Source: Neurospora tetraspora (Eukaryota; Ascomycota; Sordariomycetes; Sordariales; Sordariaceae). From it: a DNA stretch of 64,000 nucleotides. The position numbers and the translations under genes are program-made. The stretch lies in the NCBI RefSeq assembly GCF_033439725.1, contig NW_026944387.1, positions 4,550,969-4,614,968 of the forward strand, given 5' to 3'. This document shows positions 23,401 through 37,885 of the stretch, piece by piece (position 1 is the first letter of the stretch; every line of letters starts with the position of its first letter). The notes beneath the pieces were generated by a model. The model was not told the origin of the DNA, made no database searches, and saw only the letters and a program-made list of their open reading frames with translations.

Positions 23401-24742
23401 ATATTATAAAATATTAAATCGAGGAGGAGATAAAAAAAGTAAAAAGTACGTATAAAACGCGAATATTTTAATATAATATAGGCTCATAATACCCCTAAAA
23501 TATATATTAATTAGTATTTAATAAAGTAGTACGTTAACGTCGTATTATACTTAATACTATCCCAACGGAAATTAGACCGGACCCTAATAAATTAAAATTA
23601 TATATAAGTAAATTTACTATATAATTTAATTTATTGTATTCGTGTAACTTATTAGAACGCCATCTTAACCGATTTTAAATATTAAAATTTAATAAATTAA
23701 ACTTTCACCTATATTAATAATTATAAAGATCTTTTAATAAGGGGGACGAATATTTAAGGTATTAAAATTTCAATAAAGTAACGAAGCTTAAAAGTCGCCT
23801 TCGTAACGCTATACTATTTATATTTAATCTTCGCGCTCCCCAATTAACTATACCAATTAATATTTAAACCCCTCTACTTTTTACAATACTAATTCAATTT
23901 TAAATAATAATATTATAAAATCCCTAAAAATAGGGATAACCTCGCCTCCAACCTACTTACAGCCGATAGCCTAAAGTAAGCTGCAACCTTACAATTTTAA
24001 TACAAATAACGCTGTTAATTTAGTAAAATACATTTGTATAAGAAAATATTAATTTAAAAATAAAGGATATAACCGATTACTAACCTCTAATTCCGTTATA
24101 GAAGGAACGAAGCCACGCCGCGAAGCTCTATATAAATTACATAAAGAGGAAGCAATATTATATAAAGAAGGGGTAGAAGAAAAAGAGGAAATAATTCTAT
24201 ATAGGGTAGAGGAGGTTATACTATTAATACTATAAAAAAAGGAGGTATAAAGGGAGGAAGTATACTAACTAATATTCTAATTAGTATATAAAGTAATTAA
24301 CGCAATATATCGCTAGCATACAAAATTAATAAATAAGGGTCTAGGGGGCTCGCTAGCAAATAAATTAACCCTTTATATAATAAATATTATATAAATTAAT
24401 AATATATAAATTAATATAAATTAAATACAATTAATTAATTAAGTATAATTAAGTAAAATATACGACCGTACCGCTACGTACCCTATAAAGTACGCTATAA
24501 AATACCCTATAAAATAACTAATTTGGGTATATATTTAAGTTGGGCACTAGCTATATAATATTTTATAAAATAATATAATACCTAAATTTCTAAGCGAAAT
24601 TTATAAAAGAATACAATTACTAAGTAGAAGGTAGACTACGGTTTAAATACGCCGATTTTAATTACTCGAAAAAGCTGAAAGGGTAGGGAGAGGGTAGGTC
24701 GATAATATTTGAAGACTTTTACAATAGTGCAAAAAGACTTTC
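20434..24742 (+). mobile_element. RIP-mutated Mutator-like (MULE) DNA transposon, copy 1
   Basis: The ends are inverted: the left end has AAAAGTCTTTTCGCACCG, and the right end carries its degenerate reverse complement ending GACTTTC. Both flanks carry TTAATAAATT (20424-20433 and 24743-24752), a perfect 10-bp target duplication in the 8-11 bp range of MULEs. Although full of stops, the plus strand reads as a MULE transposase. Around 21130-21420 is a FAR1-like DNA-binding region (K-G-R-S, R-G-C-S-like, K-x-T-F-E-F). Around 21480-21640 comes N-R-E-I-T...R-F-P. Around 21930-22070 is the I-T-D-Y motif of the DDE core, then F-Y-I-N-K-N. Removing the nested MITE and its 8-bp duplication leaves 3600 bp, the same length as copy 2. 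Not functional. Confidence 0.8.
22249..22949 (-). mobile_element. 701-bp MITE of the same MULE family nested in copy 1
   Basis: The terminal inverted repeats GAGAAACGCTATCTGCACCG at 22249-22268 and their exact complement at the right end are perfect over 20 bp. They are flanked by 8-bp duplications TTAAAAAA (22241-22248 and 22950-22957). The homologous site in MULE copy 2 (near 34460) contains this 8-mer once and no insert, giving an empty-site control. The left half resembles the reverse complement of the MULE right end and the right half that of its left end. This points to an internally deleted derivative in opposite orientation. No coding capacity. Confidence 0.82.
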
Positions 24743-24752
24743 TTAATAAATT

Positions 24753-25158
24753 GTTAATTATAGAAATTATAATTAAAAGTATTCGATTTCGTAAATAAGG
24801 AATCCGTTACCTTTATCGGTAATAATAATATAATTAGCATTTCTCTACCCCTCTTCGCTATTTTTAAATAATAACCGTCTTTCGAAATAATTAATAATAA
24901 TTTTAATAGTAACGTTCGCTTTATTTAATTTAATACCGCATTTAATAATTCAAAAATCAGAATAGATTAAATCCGTTATTTTAATAAATACTCTTAGAAG
25001 TACTACGCAAAAGTAAAGCGGTATAAAACTTATACTAATTTTATAAAGTAGTTTAAATATAATAAAATAAGGTATAATATTATATTCGATATCTATAATT
25101 ATTTAAAAGATATTAATATCATTTACTTCATAAGGATTACTACCCTATTTAATAAAAA
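24753..25158. other. AT-rich spacer between two MULE copies
   Basis: RIP-like AT-rich sequence of unknown origin. It ends with TTAATAAAAA, the probable target duplication of MULE copy 2 (25149-25158), matching 36250-36259. Confidence 0.55.
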
Positions 25159-25930
25159 CAGAAAGTTTTTTTACACTATTATAAAAGTCTTTAGGCACCG
25201 TCGACCTACCCTTTCCCCACCCTTCCCGCCTACGTTCTACCCTTCCTACTTTCCTAATTAATAAAAATCAGTATATTTAAAGTACTGACTATATTATTTC
25301 CACCTTATACCGATCCCCCTCGTACTACGCCCGCTAAACTCCCAAATTTCAACCTATTATATATTTTAATCCCTATATAAACTACTTTTAATATTATACT
25401 AACTAATATTAATTAATATTAACTATCTAATTTAATTTAACGATTATTTTAATATATACTTTATTATATTATCTCCTCTATTAAACTACTACCTTATATA
25501 TTATTTCGTTATATTCAATTAATTCACTTTAATACTAATATATTGTATTACTAAATAAATAAAGTGATTATATTTAATTAATATTATAAAATCATATATT
25601 ATTTTTTAATATATTTCCTTAACTAACCGTAATATAGATAGCTAATATAACAACTTAGCTTACGTATAACTATAGTACGGATAACCCTAATCCTAATCCG
25701 ATAACTAACCTTACCCTAATCGAACCTACTTCTACCTAACCTATAAAAATTAATAACTAACCTAATAATTAAAACAATAACGAATTTTATAACCTTTTCC
25801 GCCTTCGTTATAAATATAGCAATTATATTATTTTTAATATTTACTATAATATTTTTAATAAATTAATAACGGCCGTTTAAGCGTGGCTAAAAGAATTTGG
25901 TTATAATGTTATAAAGGGTCGCTCTAATAA

Positions 25931-26187
25931 TATCACGGGGCGAGAGGGCACCGTTAAGAGTAGGGTAAGATATACGTTATTATACGAGGGAGAGAAAGGG
26001 AAGTGTACGTAGAAGACTAGCTATATAGGCAAGAGCCTAGGTAGGCTAGTCCGTACGCGTAAGACTATATATAATTAGAATATATAATTAGTACGTAAAT
26101 ACATAGCTCTGGACTACAGCACTAATTCTAATATAGTATATATATAGTTAATATAGTATAATTGTATTATAAACTAGCCCTACAATA
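25931..26187 (-). repeat. Gypsy 3' LTR (left)
   Basis: Begins TATCACGGGGCGAGAGGG and matches 33173-33414 over most of its length, with small indels and RIP-type substitutions. The right boundary (ACAATA) is approximate. Confidence 0.75.
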
Positions 26188-29100
26188 CTATCCCCCCTTA
26201 AAAGAGGCTCGTAGAGCTGAAAGAAATCTATATATACGTATAATAATAAACTCATCCCTTTATATTATTATAATCTACAAATTACGTCGGGGGTAATTTT
26301 CTCAACTATATATCCATTAAACGCCCTATAATCCTTCTAAATATTAAGTATAATTTATCCTCTACTTCCTTGCTAACTATTATATTTATTTCGATTATTA
26401 TAATTAAATCCGGGAGTAGTCTCGTTATATCGATAACCGAGGTAGCCTTTTGGAAGCGGGCGGAATAGCGCCGCGGGGTTTCAGGAGCGGGGGCGGGAAT
26501 TAGAGAGTCGGTAATTAGAGAATTAGAAGCGAAGCGATATAGAAAGCTTTAAATTTCTAAAAGGACCAGTTTATCCGAGTTTTCATAATAAAATTATTAT
26601 AAGCAATATTTATAATTAATAATATTATTAACGGGTTCCTAAGTAAGGTTTTCGGTTTTCTACTTTATATAATAATATTAATATAAATTACTGCCTAATT
26701 AGGCGTAATTAGGGTTATTTTTCGAAAGCCTATTCTTCGTATTCCTGTTAATCGTCTGTACGAATTATAATATGGCCGTTATTTACCCAAATATTTAATA
26801 ACGTATTCTATTTTAGTAATTTTTTATTAAATTATAATTATATTATAGAGACGTAGAAGACTAGCGAATATTTTATATTAGTCGGTAAAGCGAAATAAAT
26901 AATATAAAATTCGGTTCGAATAATTTTAAATAATCCTTCCTAATAGGATAAGAGTTTTATATAGGGGCGACTATTAGCGAGGTTAATTATATTTAATAAA
27001 ATTATATTGCTAGTATAGTATTTAAGGGAATTAGTACGCTTTTTATTAACGTTATCCTTATATTATTCCTAGGTACGACGAATTTACTAGACTATAAAAT
27101 CCTAAATTTTCTAAAAGCGGTCTACTAATTTTGAAATTTTATAATATTTTTTTAATTAAGTTAATAATAAATTTGGGGGGGGTAATATACGAAATTCCAT
27201 ATTTATCCGTAAATAATAATTATAATTAGCAAAGAAGGGGGAAATGTTTATTAACGACGATATAGCGTTATTATTAGCAAATTCTGCGATTGGTAATTAT
27301 TTTGCCTAATCCGTTTATATTTAATTAATATAGAATTATAAGAATTATTTCATTTTAATATCAATCCGTTCAGTTTAAATGTTAATTTGGGGGTAGAAAG
27401 TGGAAGTTAGTTTACGAATAATAAATAATCTTTTGTAAAGGGTAAATTAGAAATATAATATAAATTGAATATTTCTATTAGATGGGATAGTATTTAGTAG
27501 ATTATAAAATAAATAAATATAGTTCATAAAGTAATTTACGAATTCTTTAGTTTTTAAAATTATAATTGGAATATAGTATTGTATTTTAATTAGGCGGTCA
27601 ATGACGACGGTAATATATTCAAAGGTTTTGCTGATGTAAGTATTTTCCGGCAATGGGGTAATATAATCGATTATAATATCCTTTTATGGTATTAAGGATA
27701 TAGCTACGAGCTTAAAATAATTAGCGGAGCTTTATTTAATTAATTTAATTTTTATATAAAGGAAATACCCTTTATGGAAGATTTTATATTATTATATATA
27801 CCTTCTTAATAGAATTTATATTATAAAAATTTATATATAGCGTTACGGCTAAGGTAGCCCGCGCTTAGGGAATTATATTAGTGATTAATTAATTAAAATT
27901 AGAATTCTTTATTATAGGGGTCGATAATAATTTTATTCCGCTACTTCGTAATATTATAAACAATGTAATATTTTAAGAAGCTGTAATAGAAAACCTTCCC
28001 GATTATTAACGGCTATTAACGCTTTATTTTATATATTAAATAAGAAACTAATTTTTATAAAAATGTAGAAGTTTTATAGTTCGTCCTAAATAGGTCATTA
28101 ATTAATTTATTATCGAAATCGTTTATATTTAGTAAGGAAAGGGGGAAATTGGCCGCGGGGTCTTCGAAATAGCTTTTTTCGAATTATAAAGGGTTTAATA
28201 GAATTTTTTTGCGGGCAATTAAACGGTCGTCCTCGATATCCGCGAGGTCGGTTATTAGGTTTACAGTTTAAAGTATTAGGGTAGAGGCTCTTCAAACCCG
28301 GGGTATATTTAATGGGAAAATTGAATTATAATAGGAATTAGGACTATTATATATAATGTTAAATTAATTACTTACTAATCGTAAAAATTTATAGATTCTT
28401 ATAATTTATTAAAATATTAAATAATTATTAGGCTCCTTTAAATTCTAGCCTCTATTCTTCTAGAGTTTTAATAATAGTTAGTAATTCTTTATTATATACG
28501 TTATAATTATATTTTTAGGAGGTATATTTGGCCGAAAAATAAGCGACAGGGTAAAGTATACTATTGTTATTATATTGTAATAAGGTACCGCCAACGGCCT
28601 AGTTAGAGGTATCCGTTTCGATAATAATTTTTTAATCTAGTCGTAAATCTTCAATATAGGTCCTTTAGTAAAGGCTTTTTCTAAAGACTCGAAAATTCTC
28701 TAATAGCTACTATTTTAAATCTAAAATATATTTTTCATAATGAATTTATAAAGTAGAGTCGCTATAATCGAGAATTCCTTTATAAAGTGTCGATAAAAGT
28801 TAATAAAATTTAAAAAGAATTGTAAGGATTTTTTAAATTCGGGGGCTTATTATTCAGTAATTACAATAATTTTCTCTAAATCTATTTCGATGCCGCTTAA
28901 TATAATAATTAAACTTAAATATTTCGTATAAATTATATAAAATTCGTACTTATTAATATTAACGTTTAGGCCCGCCTTAATAAGTTTATTGAATATATTA
29001 TTAATATAGCGTTCGTAGTCCCGTACGTTATCGGAATAAATAAGCATATTATCGAAATAGATAGTCGTATAGACGTCGAAAACGTTATAAAGAAGATTGT

Positions 29101-32100
29101 TAATATAATTTTGGAAAGCCCCCGGGGCGCCTTATAAATTAAAAGGAATAATTAACGATTTAAATAAATTAAACTGTATAATAAAAGCGGTTAGCTATTC
29201 GTAGCTTTATTTCATACGAATACGATTAAGAATTACGATTAAGTTAAATTTAGTAAAAGTTTTCGCGCGGTAAATTATATTAAAAGTTTCTTTAATTAGC
29301 GGTAAAAAGTAGCGGAATTCAAAAATTATATTATTAATACTTTTATAATCGATATAAATACGTATTCTTCCACCTAGTTTCTTAATAAATAGTACTAACG
29401 CTAATACTTCGGATTAGGAAGGCTTAATAAATTTCTTTTTAAAATTATCGTCGATTTATTTCTTAATAACGTTAAATTCGTTAGGGTTGAAAGTACAATT
29501 ACGGGAGGCGGGCGGCGTAATTCCCGGGCGGAGTTGGAATTTAAAATTATAAAACCGAACAAAAGGAAGGATTTTAGCACCTTCTTACCTAAATATATTA
29601 ATATAATACTAGTATTATTTAGGTAGTTTCGTTTGGATTTAAACGTCGGTTTTAAAGGGTTTATCGGCCTTCTCGTAAAATTTAGTAACGTCTTCCAAAG
29701 TAATTTTATTAATAGAAATATTATTAGTTGTAAAGTAATTATTAATAATTTTTTCGTAGCGGGGGAAATCTTCATTTTTATTAATAACCGTATCCCTATT
29801 TCCTTTACTAATTAGAATTTTAATTTATTAATAGAAGTAATTATTAAAGAATTATTTATACTTTTAACCTCTTCTTCCTAATACTGTTTTTTATTATATT
29901 TTCTATTAATTTATTATTAATATTATTAGGGTCTAAGGCTCCTCCATCCTCCTCTACGTTATCCTCCTTAATTAGTTTTTTAATATCTTTTTCTATATTA
30001 GTTCGTATCGTATAGATAATTTATAATTTATACTTTTCAGCTAACTAATTAAAATTCGAGGCGGACAATTCTTTAATATTATTAGGATTAATAGAACCTT
30101 TAGGGATACTATAAAATTTAATCGGTATTCGGTAGTTAATATAACTACTACGAACCCTTTTAACTACCTAGTAAAATATTAGAAATATATAGGGTCCAAT
30201 CGTAGGTAAGACGGTAAATATAAATATTTGGCCCGGGTTACTAAGGGTTTTACTAATAAGTACGGTCTTGAATTAATTAGCGATTCGATTTTTAAAGCGA
30301 TTGAATTATTAACGACCGGCCTTTTTTATAATTATAGAGGCGGTACGTAAATTTTAATTATAGTAGCAATTATTTTAATTCCCCTTCGTTAAGGACCTTT
30401 TCGTAAAATAGATTTTTATATATAGAGTATATACTGGCTACTTTAATTAAAAGTATTAAGAAGGCGTATTATTTAATTAGCGGATTATAACGGAAGTAAA
30501 TTAGAATTTTACGAAGGAAGTAACCTCGCTATTTATAAGCGGGGCCGAACGAAAGAAAATTGCTAGGCTAATTGATACCGGGGGCGTAATAAATTAACTA
30601 AAGATAGCCTAAAATAATAGGGTTATCTTCTGCCAAATCGTAAATAAGTAGGTTAATAATTTCGTAATAAACGCCTATTTATATTATTAATTTAAAGAAA
30701 TAAGTAATATTACTTTTAATATAGCCGTCGGTAAGATAAAGGAATTTAGGGGCTACTAATTTAAAATAAGGGAGCTAATAATAATAAATAAAACGACGGT
30801 TAATAAAATTAAGAGTATTATAATTACTATTAACGAGGGCAGAATAGTATAATTTATACGGCTTTTAAAATATGTAGATAGAAAGATTTATTAAATTAGA
30901 ATATTTATAACGATTATTTATTAAAACTTTATTTATTTTTATAATATTTAATTATATAAGGATAGGCACCTATCTTCTTCTTTATTTTATAAATTAGTAC
31001 TTTTAAGCGTAATTTAGTTAGGAAGCTATATATTTTCCTAACTATAAATAGAGCTATTGTTATCGCCTATAATAGGACCGACGAAACCGGGCTAGTAAAT
31101 AGGGACAGGGTAATAGTAATTGCTAGGGCCGGAGGTGCTGGGAGTTAGGACGTTTATTAGTATACTTATAGGAAGGGTAGTACTTATAGTATTAATTTAA
31201 TAGCCGCCGCTATTATAAGGACGCTATTAACTATAATTATATTAATTCTAAGTAGGCTATTAATTACCGTTATTACTACTACCGCTACTATTATTGTTAT
31301 TATTATTACTATTTTTATATTTATTTTTATTTTTATTTTTATTATAATTAAAAAATTTAATTTCCTTCTTAAAGTTGATACGAGAGTGGTATTCAGCCAA
31401 GAAATAACCCTTCTTATTATAGCGAATATATATTCCATTCTTTATACGGAATTTGAAAATTTTAATATTAATTATACGAAAGAATTGGATATCGGAAGCG
31501 GATATAGCGTCGAAGTCTATAATATTACCGCTTTAGTTAATATTAGTTTCGGGAGCGGAAGCGTTAGTACCGGCGCTAATAATAGTATTAGTTTTATAGA
31601 AGGAATTAGCGTTCTTCTTATACTAATCTTTATCCTTAAAATTCTTAATTAAATTATCGGCCTGAGTAAATTACTCTTCATATTTATTATTAGTAAATTC
31701 GTTGCTCTAATAAATAAAAGTAATACGGATACGTTCGTCAATCTTTTAATAAAAGTAATAAATTTTTATACCGTTATTAAAACTGTAACGGTCGATAAGG
31801 AGGGTGAAATTTTCTTCGACATTTTACTACTTTATTCCTTTAATTATTTTTAGCTCCTCTAATTCGCAGCGAAAATAAATGACAACGTTAATATTATTAT
31901 ACTTTTTATTAAATTCATCGAATAATTCGAAGGTTATATTCTATTTAGTAGGTTTACTAGTAAAGATTTTATTAAATTCGGTCTCAATAGCTTTAAAGGG
32001 AGGGCCTTTGATAAAGTAGGCAATTAGCGAAAATTTAATACGTTTAATAATAAAACATTTGAATTTATCGACATAAATTAATTTAATACGGAGACGTTAA

Positions 32101-33172
32101 ACGTAGTATTTAATAATACGTTCGATAGAAATATTTTTACTATCGAAAATAGGAAATATAATAATATATAATATTACTTTATAGCCGCTATGGTCGTTAG
32201 AAATTATCATTTCAGTGCCCTCGTCGTTATTAAGGTCTTTAGGAGGCGGGGGCGGAATAATAGCTTCGAGTTCGGGGATAGGTTTAACCTTAAAAATAAC
32301 AATAAAATATTATGAAAATTATTAAGGTATTTTAAATATTCATTATATTACTTTCTATACGCCTTTTTAAAATTAGTATAAAAGTCGGCCAATTCTTACC
32401 TTGATATAATAATATCTTTATTAAAGGAATTAACAATACTAGAATAAATGTTATAAATAATTTTAAATTCGTTAGTGTAATTATTACGGAGATCGTTAAT
32501 AATTTTATTATAAGTCTTAATTATTTCCTATACGTAAAAGAGGGTTTAAATCTAAATTATAATAATATTACTTTTATAATATTTAATATCATATTCGGCG
32601 GTAATAAACTTAACTTCGTGAATTTGAAATTCTTCCTATACTTCTTAGATTTAAATATAGGCAACGATAATATCGTTATAGAGAAGACAGTTCAAGGCCT
32701 TAAAAATTACTTAAGAGACGGGGAATTAAACGACGCTAAATATATATTCGGTAACGATATTAATTTAAATTGCTTAGTTATTAAAGGATTCGAAAGCTTA
32801 AGTAATATTAAAGTAATATTTTTAATTAGCCGGGTCTAAAGTAGCGAAAGCGCTGACCGCAATAATAATAAGAAAATTATTAGTTATTAAGGGAGCGTAT
32901 AAAACGATATCGCTAGATATTAATCGTTAAATTAATACGCCGGGTAAATAAAAGTGAAAGGAGAATACGAACCGTTTAATAGCAATATTCAGTTTAATAG
33001 TTTACTTAGTTCGAAGTTAGAATTATAACGCGGAGTTTTAATGTATAAAAATAAATTTTAATTTCGAATCGATAATATTAAATTAGCGATGTTATAACAA
33101 TTAAAATTAATTAATTATAATCGCTCTTCTCTTAAGTAAACGCGCGCAGCGCAATAGTAAACTATAATAAAT

Positions 33173-33414
33173 TATTACGGGGCGAGAGGGTACCGTTAAG
33201 GGTAGGGTAAAATATACGTTATTATATAAGGGAGAGAAAGGGAAGTGTACGTAGAGGACTAATTATATAAGCGAGAGCCTAAGTAAACTAGTCCGTACGC
33301 GTATACGTAAGATTGTACGTAATTAAAATATAATTTTGAGCTACGGTACCAGCTTTGGCATAATATATGTGTAGTCAGTGCAGTGCAACCATATTATAGG
33401 CTAGCGCTATGATA
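33173..33414 (-). repeat. Gypsy 5' LTR (right)
   Basis: Begins TATTACGGGGCGAGAGGG and ends TATGATA directly before the 5-bp duplication AATAA. It is less AT-rich than the left LTR in its last 80 bases. Confidence 0.78.
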
Positions 33415-36259
33415 AATAACTTTTGAAAGGAATATAATAACTATATAAAATTCGAATTCGTTTATTCAATTAATCCTGTATATAAAGTAAATAACTACTT
33501 TCGTTTTATATTAATTACTAAATAGGGATATTCTTAGTAGGGGTATACTAAAGTACTAAAGTACAACGATAGGAAGTAAATTTTCGAATTTCGAAAAAAC
33601 TATAAATTTTATAACTATTTACCTACTAAATAATTATTAATCTATAGAACGTTTAAAATAAAGTATAAGGGATTTATAATCGTATATATTAACCGACCCG
33701 GTATAATTAATGATAAAATTACTATAAAATTATAAAAGAGGTTCGTCGACCTACGCTTTATATTAAAATAATTTATTAACTTTTATTATAAATTTAAAAA
33801 GGAAGTATACGTTAGGTATAACCCCTTTTAATTTACTATAAAGTTCCTTAATAATAAAAAAGCTTACTTTTTAATTAATTGGTAGGATATAAAATAAATT
33901 AAATTAACCGCCCTCCTCTAAAGTAATTTGTAAAAAGAGGAATATTAGAAATAATACTTATAAGTATAAATATACGATAATGGGTATAAAACAAATAATA
34001 AGGGCTTCGCCTTCTTTTAAATTATTAATATAATAAGGATTAGCAATATTTTCAACTACGGTTTTAAATTAAGTAATAACGAACAATAAGAGGGATTTAA
34101 TTAATTAATAAACTAAATTAATACTCGTTATAAACCTATTAGCGCTTCCGAACCGCTAATAATTATTACAAACTACAATATAATAATAAGGGTAATTAGT
34201 AAATAAATTTATCACTAAATTTAATCAGAATTCTATATTTTTTATATTAATAAGAACGTACTATTAAATATTAAGCGAAAATAGGATAAAAAATAACTAT
34301 CTAAATCAATAATGTTTCAGCCGTTGTAAATCTAATATAAATATAACGAGAAATATTAGTATTAATATAGTAAGCAATCTAACTAATAGCCTAACTAGCC
34401 TAACTAACCTAACCTAATAATATAATAAATTTAAAGGAATTTAATAAAGAAGGTTAAAAAATAATTAACCGTTTTAATCTATTAGCGGACGGTATAAATA
34501 ATTTAAAACCTCTCCTTAATACTATAGAGTATTTATAGTTTAAACTTTATATTTTTTAAAAGTATATATACTATATATATATTATTAAAAACTTTAATAC
34601 CAGTTAAGGGAAATTCTATAACTACTGTTCGTAATAAATAGTGATTATTACGTATTGAAAACACAAATATATAGTATTAAAAAAGCAGTAGGCTACCTAC
34701 TATATTAATAAGAGGTTCAATTTTAATTGCCGTACTATATCGCTAATTAAATTAATTAACCGAAATTTGGAGAACTTTATTAGTAGCGGTAAATTATTTT
34801 TAAATATATTAATTCCTATATAATCTATAGTATACTAACTATACTTTTACATATAAATAATTCCCTAATCGTTACCGCCGTTATATAAAATTTTAATCTA
34901 TTTAACGCTATAAAACGTCGAATCGAAAAAGAGATAAAAAAGTAAAAAACATATATAAAACGCAAATATCTTAATCTAATATAAGCTAGCAATACCCTTA
35001 AGAATATATATCAATTAATACTTACTAAAATAGTACATTAATATTATATTATATTTAGTACTATCTTAACAAAAACTAAACCGGACCCTAATAAATTAAA
35101 ATTGTATATAAGCAAATTCGCTATACAATTCGGTTTACTATATTTATGTAGTTTATTAGAACGCTTTTTTAACTGATTTTAAATATTAAAACTTAATAAA
35201 CTAAATTTTTACCTATATTAATAACTACAAAAATCTTTCGATAACGAAGACAAATATTTAAAATTTCAAAATTTTAATAGGATAATTAAACTTAAAAATC
35301 GCCCTTATAACGGTATATTATTCATACTTAATTTTTACACTCCCTAATTAATTACGCTAATTATTATTTAAACTCCTCTACCCTCTATAGTACTAATTTA
35401 ATTTTAAATAATAATATTATAAAGTCTCCGGAAATAAGAATAGCCTTACTTCTAACCTACCCGCGGCCGATAGCCTAAGGCAAGCTACAACCCTACTATT
35501 TTAATATAAATAGCGCCGTTAATCTAACGAAATATATCTATACAAAAGGGTATTAATTTAAAGGTAAAGGTATATAACTGACTACTAACCTCCAATTCCG
35601 TTATAGAAGGGACGAAAACGCCCGCGAAACTCTATATAAACTATATAAAGAGGAAATAATACTATATAAAGAAGGGGTAGAGGAGAGAAAGGAGGTAATT
35701 CTATACGGGGTAGAGGAAGTTATATTATTAATACTATAAAAGGAGGAAATATAAAGGGAGGAGGTATGGCAACTAATATTCTAACTAATATAGAGGGTAG
35801 CTAACGTAACGTATATATTACTAATATACAAGGCTAATAAATGAAGTTCTAAGAAGTTCGCTAGTAATTAAATTAGTTATTTACATGATAAATATTATAT
35901 AGATTAATAATATATAAATTGATATAAATTGAATTCAATTAATTAATGAAGTGCGCTTAAATAAAAATACGACCGTACTACTAAGTGCCCTATAAAGTAC
36001 ATTGTAAAATACCTTATAAAATAACCAATCTAAGTGTACATCCAGGCTGGGCACTAGCTATATAATATTTTATAAAATAATATAATACTTAGATTTCTAA
36101 GCGAAATCTATAAAAGAATATAATTACTAAGTAGAGGGTAGACCGCAGTTTGGATGCACCGATTTTGATTAGTCGAGAAAGTGGGAAGGGTAGGGAGAGG
36201 GTGGGTCGACGGTGCCTAAAGGCTTTTACGACGGTGCGAAAAGACTTTCTTAATAAAAA

Positions 36260-37885
36260 AATCTATCGAATATTAATATTTAATTCCTTCCCTAATTATT
36301 ATAACTTCGAACTCTACGAATATTATTTATAATATAATATTATCTTCATTTGCCTTCTACTATATATCTTATACTTCCTCTAACTTATAAATATAAGGGT
36401 CTTTCAACCGCTAAAGGCGGCGTATTAACGTAAATTTAAAAATTATATTCGAAAAAGAGAATTATTTATATCGAAAGAGTAATTTATATCGAGGTTATAA
36501 GTATATTTATTGAATAATTTCCAGTCCCTATATATTAACTAATAATATTTTTAATAAGATATTTAGGAATAAAACTTTAAGATTTTGAACGTTATTTTTA
36601 ATTTTTAAAAATTTAATGTTTTCCCCTTAAACTATTTACGCGTATTCGAATTACTAAAATCGAAAGTATTTAAAACCCTTATTATTATTTACTCTAAAAT
36701 AATATTAAAAATAAATTATTAGATTGTAGTAAAAATGAAGCCTTGTTCGCTTTGAAAAATGAATTGAATTATAGAATTCCCTAATAAAGAGAGGATTTAA
36801 ATATATAAAAGTCGCTATTAATAAAGAATTATTTGCTTATAACTATTTAAAGGAATTTACTATCGATAAGAAGAGGCGGTTAGAGGTATTTAATGCTAAA
36901 AAGTCCTATAAGTAGTTTATTAAATTAGAAGGCGAAATTATAATTAATATTTCTATATAACGTATATATTATATATAGGAGGTTAAAAAATAACGAAAAG
37001 CTAAAATTCTATACGAGAAAGAATTAAAAGTAATCTACGTAATAGCTAAAGAGGAAGAGAAACGGTTAAAGGAGGAATAAGATAAATAGAAGCGCATCTT
37101 AATTAAGAATTCTTAGCGCTAACGGCCGCCCTTATATACGCACTTTTAAAAATTATTTTATTAAAACCGACCAAGCCGTTAATTTTATACTTTTTAATTT
37201 TACTTATCTACTATAAATAAATAATAGTAAGCGCAAACCCTCCTTCTTTATCGACGGTCCGCTCGTTCAAATATTTAAATTTATAAAGAGGATACTTTGA
37301 AATATAGCTTTTATTAATAAAGGCCTACTTCTCTCCAGCAATAATATTAAATTTATAAGTATAAATAACCCTACCCCGCTAGACCTTTCTAAAAACGAAA
37401 ATAATAATAATTGGGAGGATAATAATAACGGAAATAGCGATAGAATAAATAAATTAGAGCTACCTACCCTTCCTAAACTAACCGAACTATTTCTATTAAT
37501 ATTAACCAATAAATTCTCGTTATTAATAGTCCGCCCAAGTGAACCTACCCCTACTATAAAGGAGTTAACGTATGTTAGAATTAACCGTTTAATTAATAAT
37601 TAGAAAGGCAAACAAATTTATTATAAGAGATAACGAAAAGGGAAAAACAATACCAATACCCTCCTTAAAAGCACAACCTCCCCCTTTCATACTAATACTA
37701 GCACTAATACTAATACCCCTAGTACTAGTACCCCCAATACCCCTTCCAACACCTCTAATACTCTAATCGAATAATCTATAAATAATCGTACGCAAATAAA
37801 TCACTATGTTTAACTTCACTAACTTCATTACACGTAAAAATACAACCGAGTTTAATATAGTATTTCGACAGAAATAGTAGGTTTT
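36260..37885. other. AT-rich decayed sequence, probable unidentified DNA transposon remnant
   Basis: RIP-like composition. On the plus strand, 36840-37100 reads as a Lys/Glu-rich helix broken by stops, vaguely like the C-terminal end of a pogo-type transposase. 37380-37760 is rich in N/S/T codons with an imperfect repeat of CTAATACTAGCACTAATAC. No ends or target duplication found. The AT-rich block stops at about 37890. Confidence 0.4.

Larger units (their letters stand above)
25931..33414 (-). mobile_element. Complete, RIP-mutated Ty3/gypsy LTR retrotransposon nested in MULE copy 2
   Basis: 7484 bp, flanked by a perfect 5-bp target duplication AATAA (25926-25930 and 33415-33419). The uninterrupted sequence of MULE copy 1 (near 21200) shows a single equivalent site. 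LTRs are at 25931-26187 and 33173-33414. The minus strand shows the gypsy order. A reverse transcriptase fragment at 28850-29047 (L-I-Y-S...G-L-N-V-N...K-Y-E-F) lies upstream of an integrase-core fragment at 27447-27653 (V-V-I-D-R-L-I-K). Gag-like sequence would lie at about 31-33 kb, but I cannot recognise it. Stops in all frames; inactive. Confidence 0.85.
25161..36249 (+). mobile_element. RIP-mutated MULE DNA transposon, copy 2, split by a gypsy element
   Basis: Same family as copy 1. Left end at about 25161 and right end at 36249, with homologous inverted ends. Flanks share TTAATAAAAA two bases out from the left end. The homology to copy 1 runs from the left end to 25930 and resumes at 33415. 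It continues to the right end without the MITE that interrupts copy 1. Subtracting the gypsy insert plus 5-bp duplication gives exactly 3600 bp, as in copy 1. The transposase region is mutated with many stops. Confidence 0.8.
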
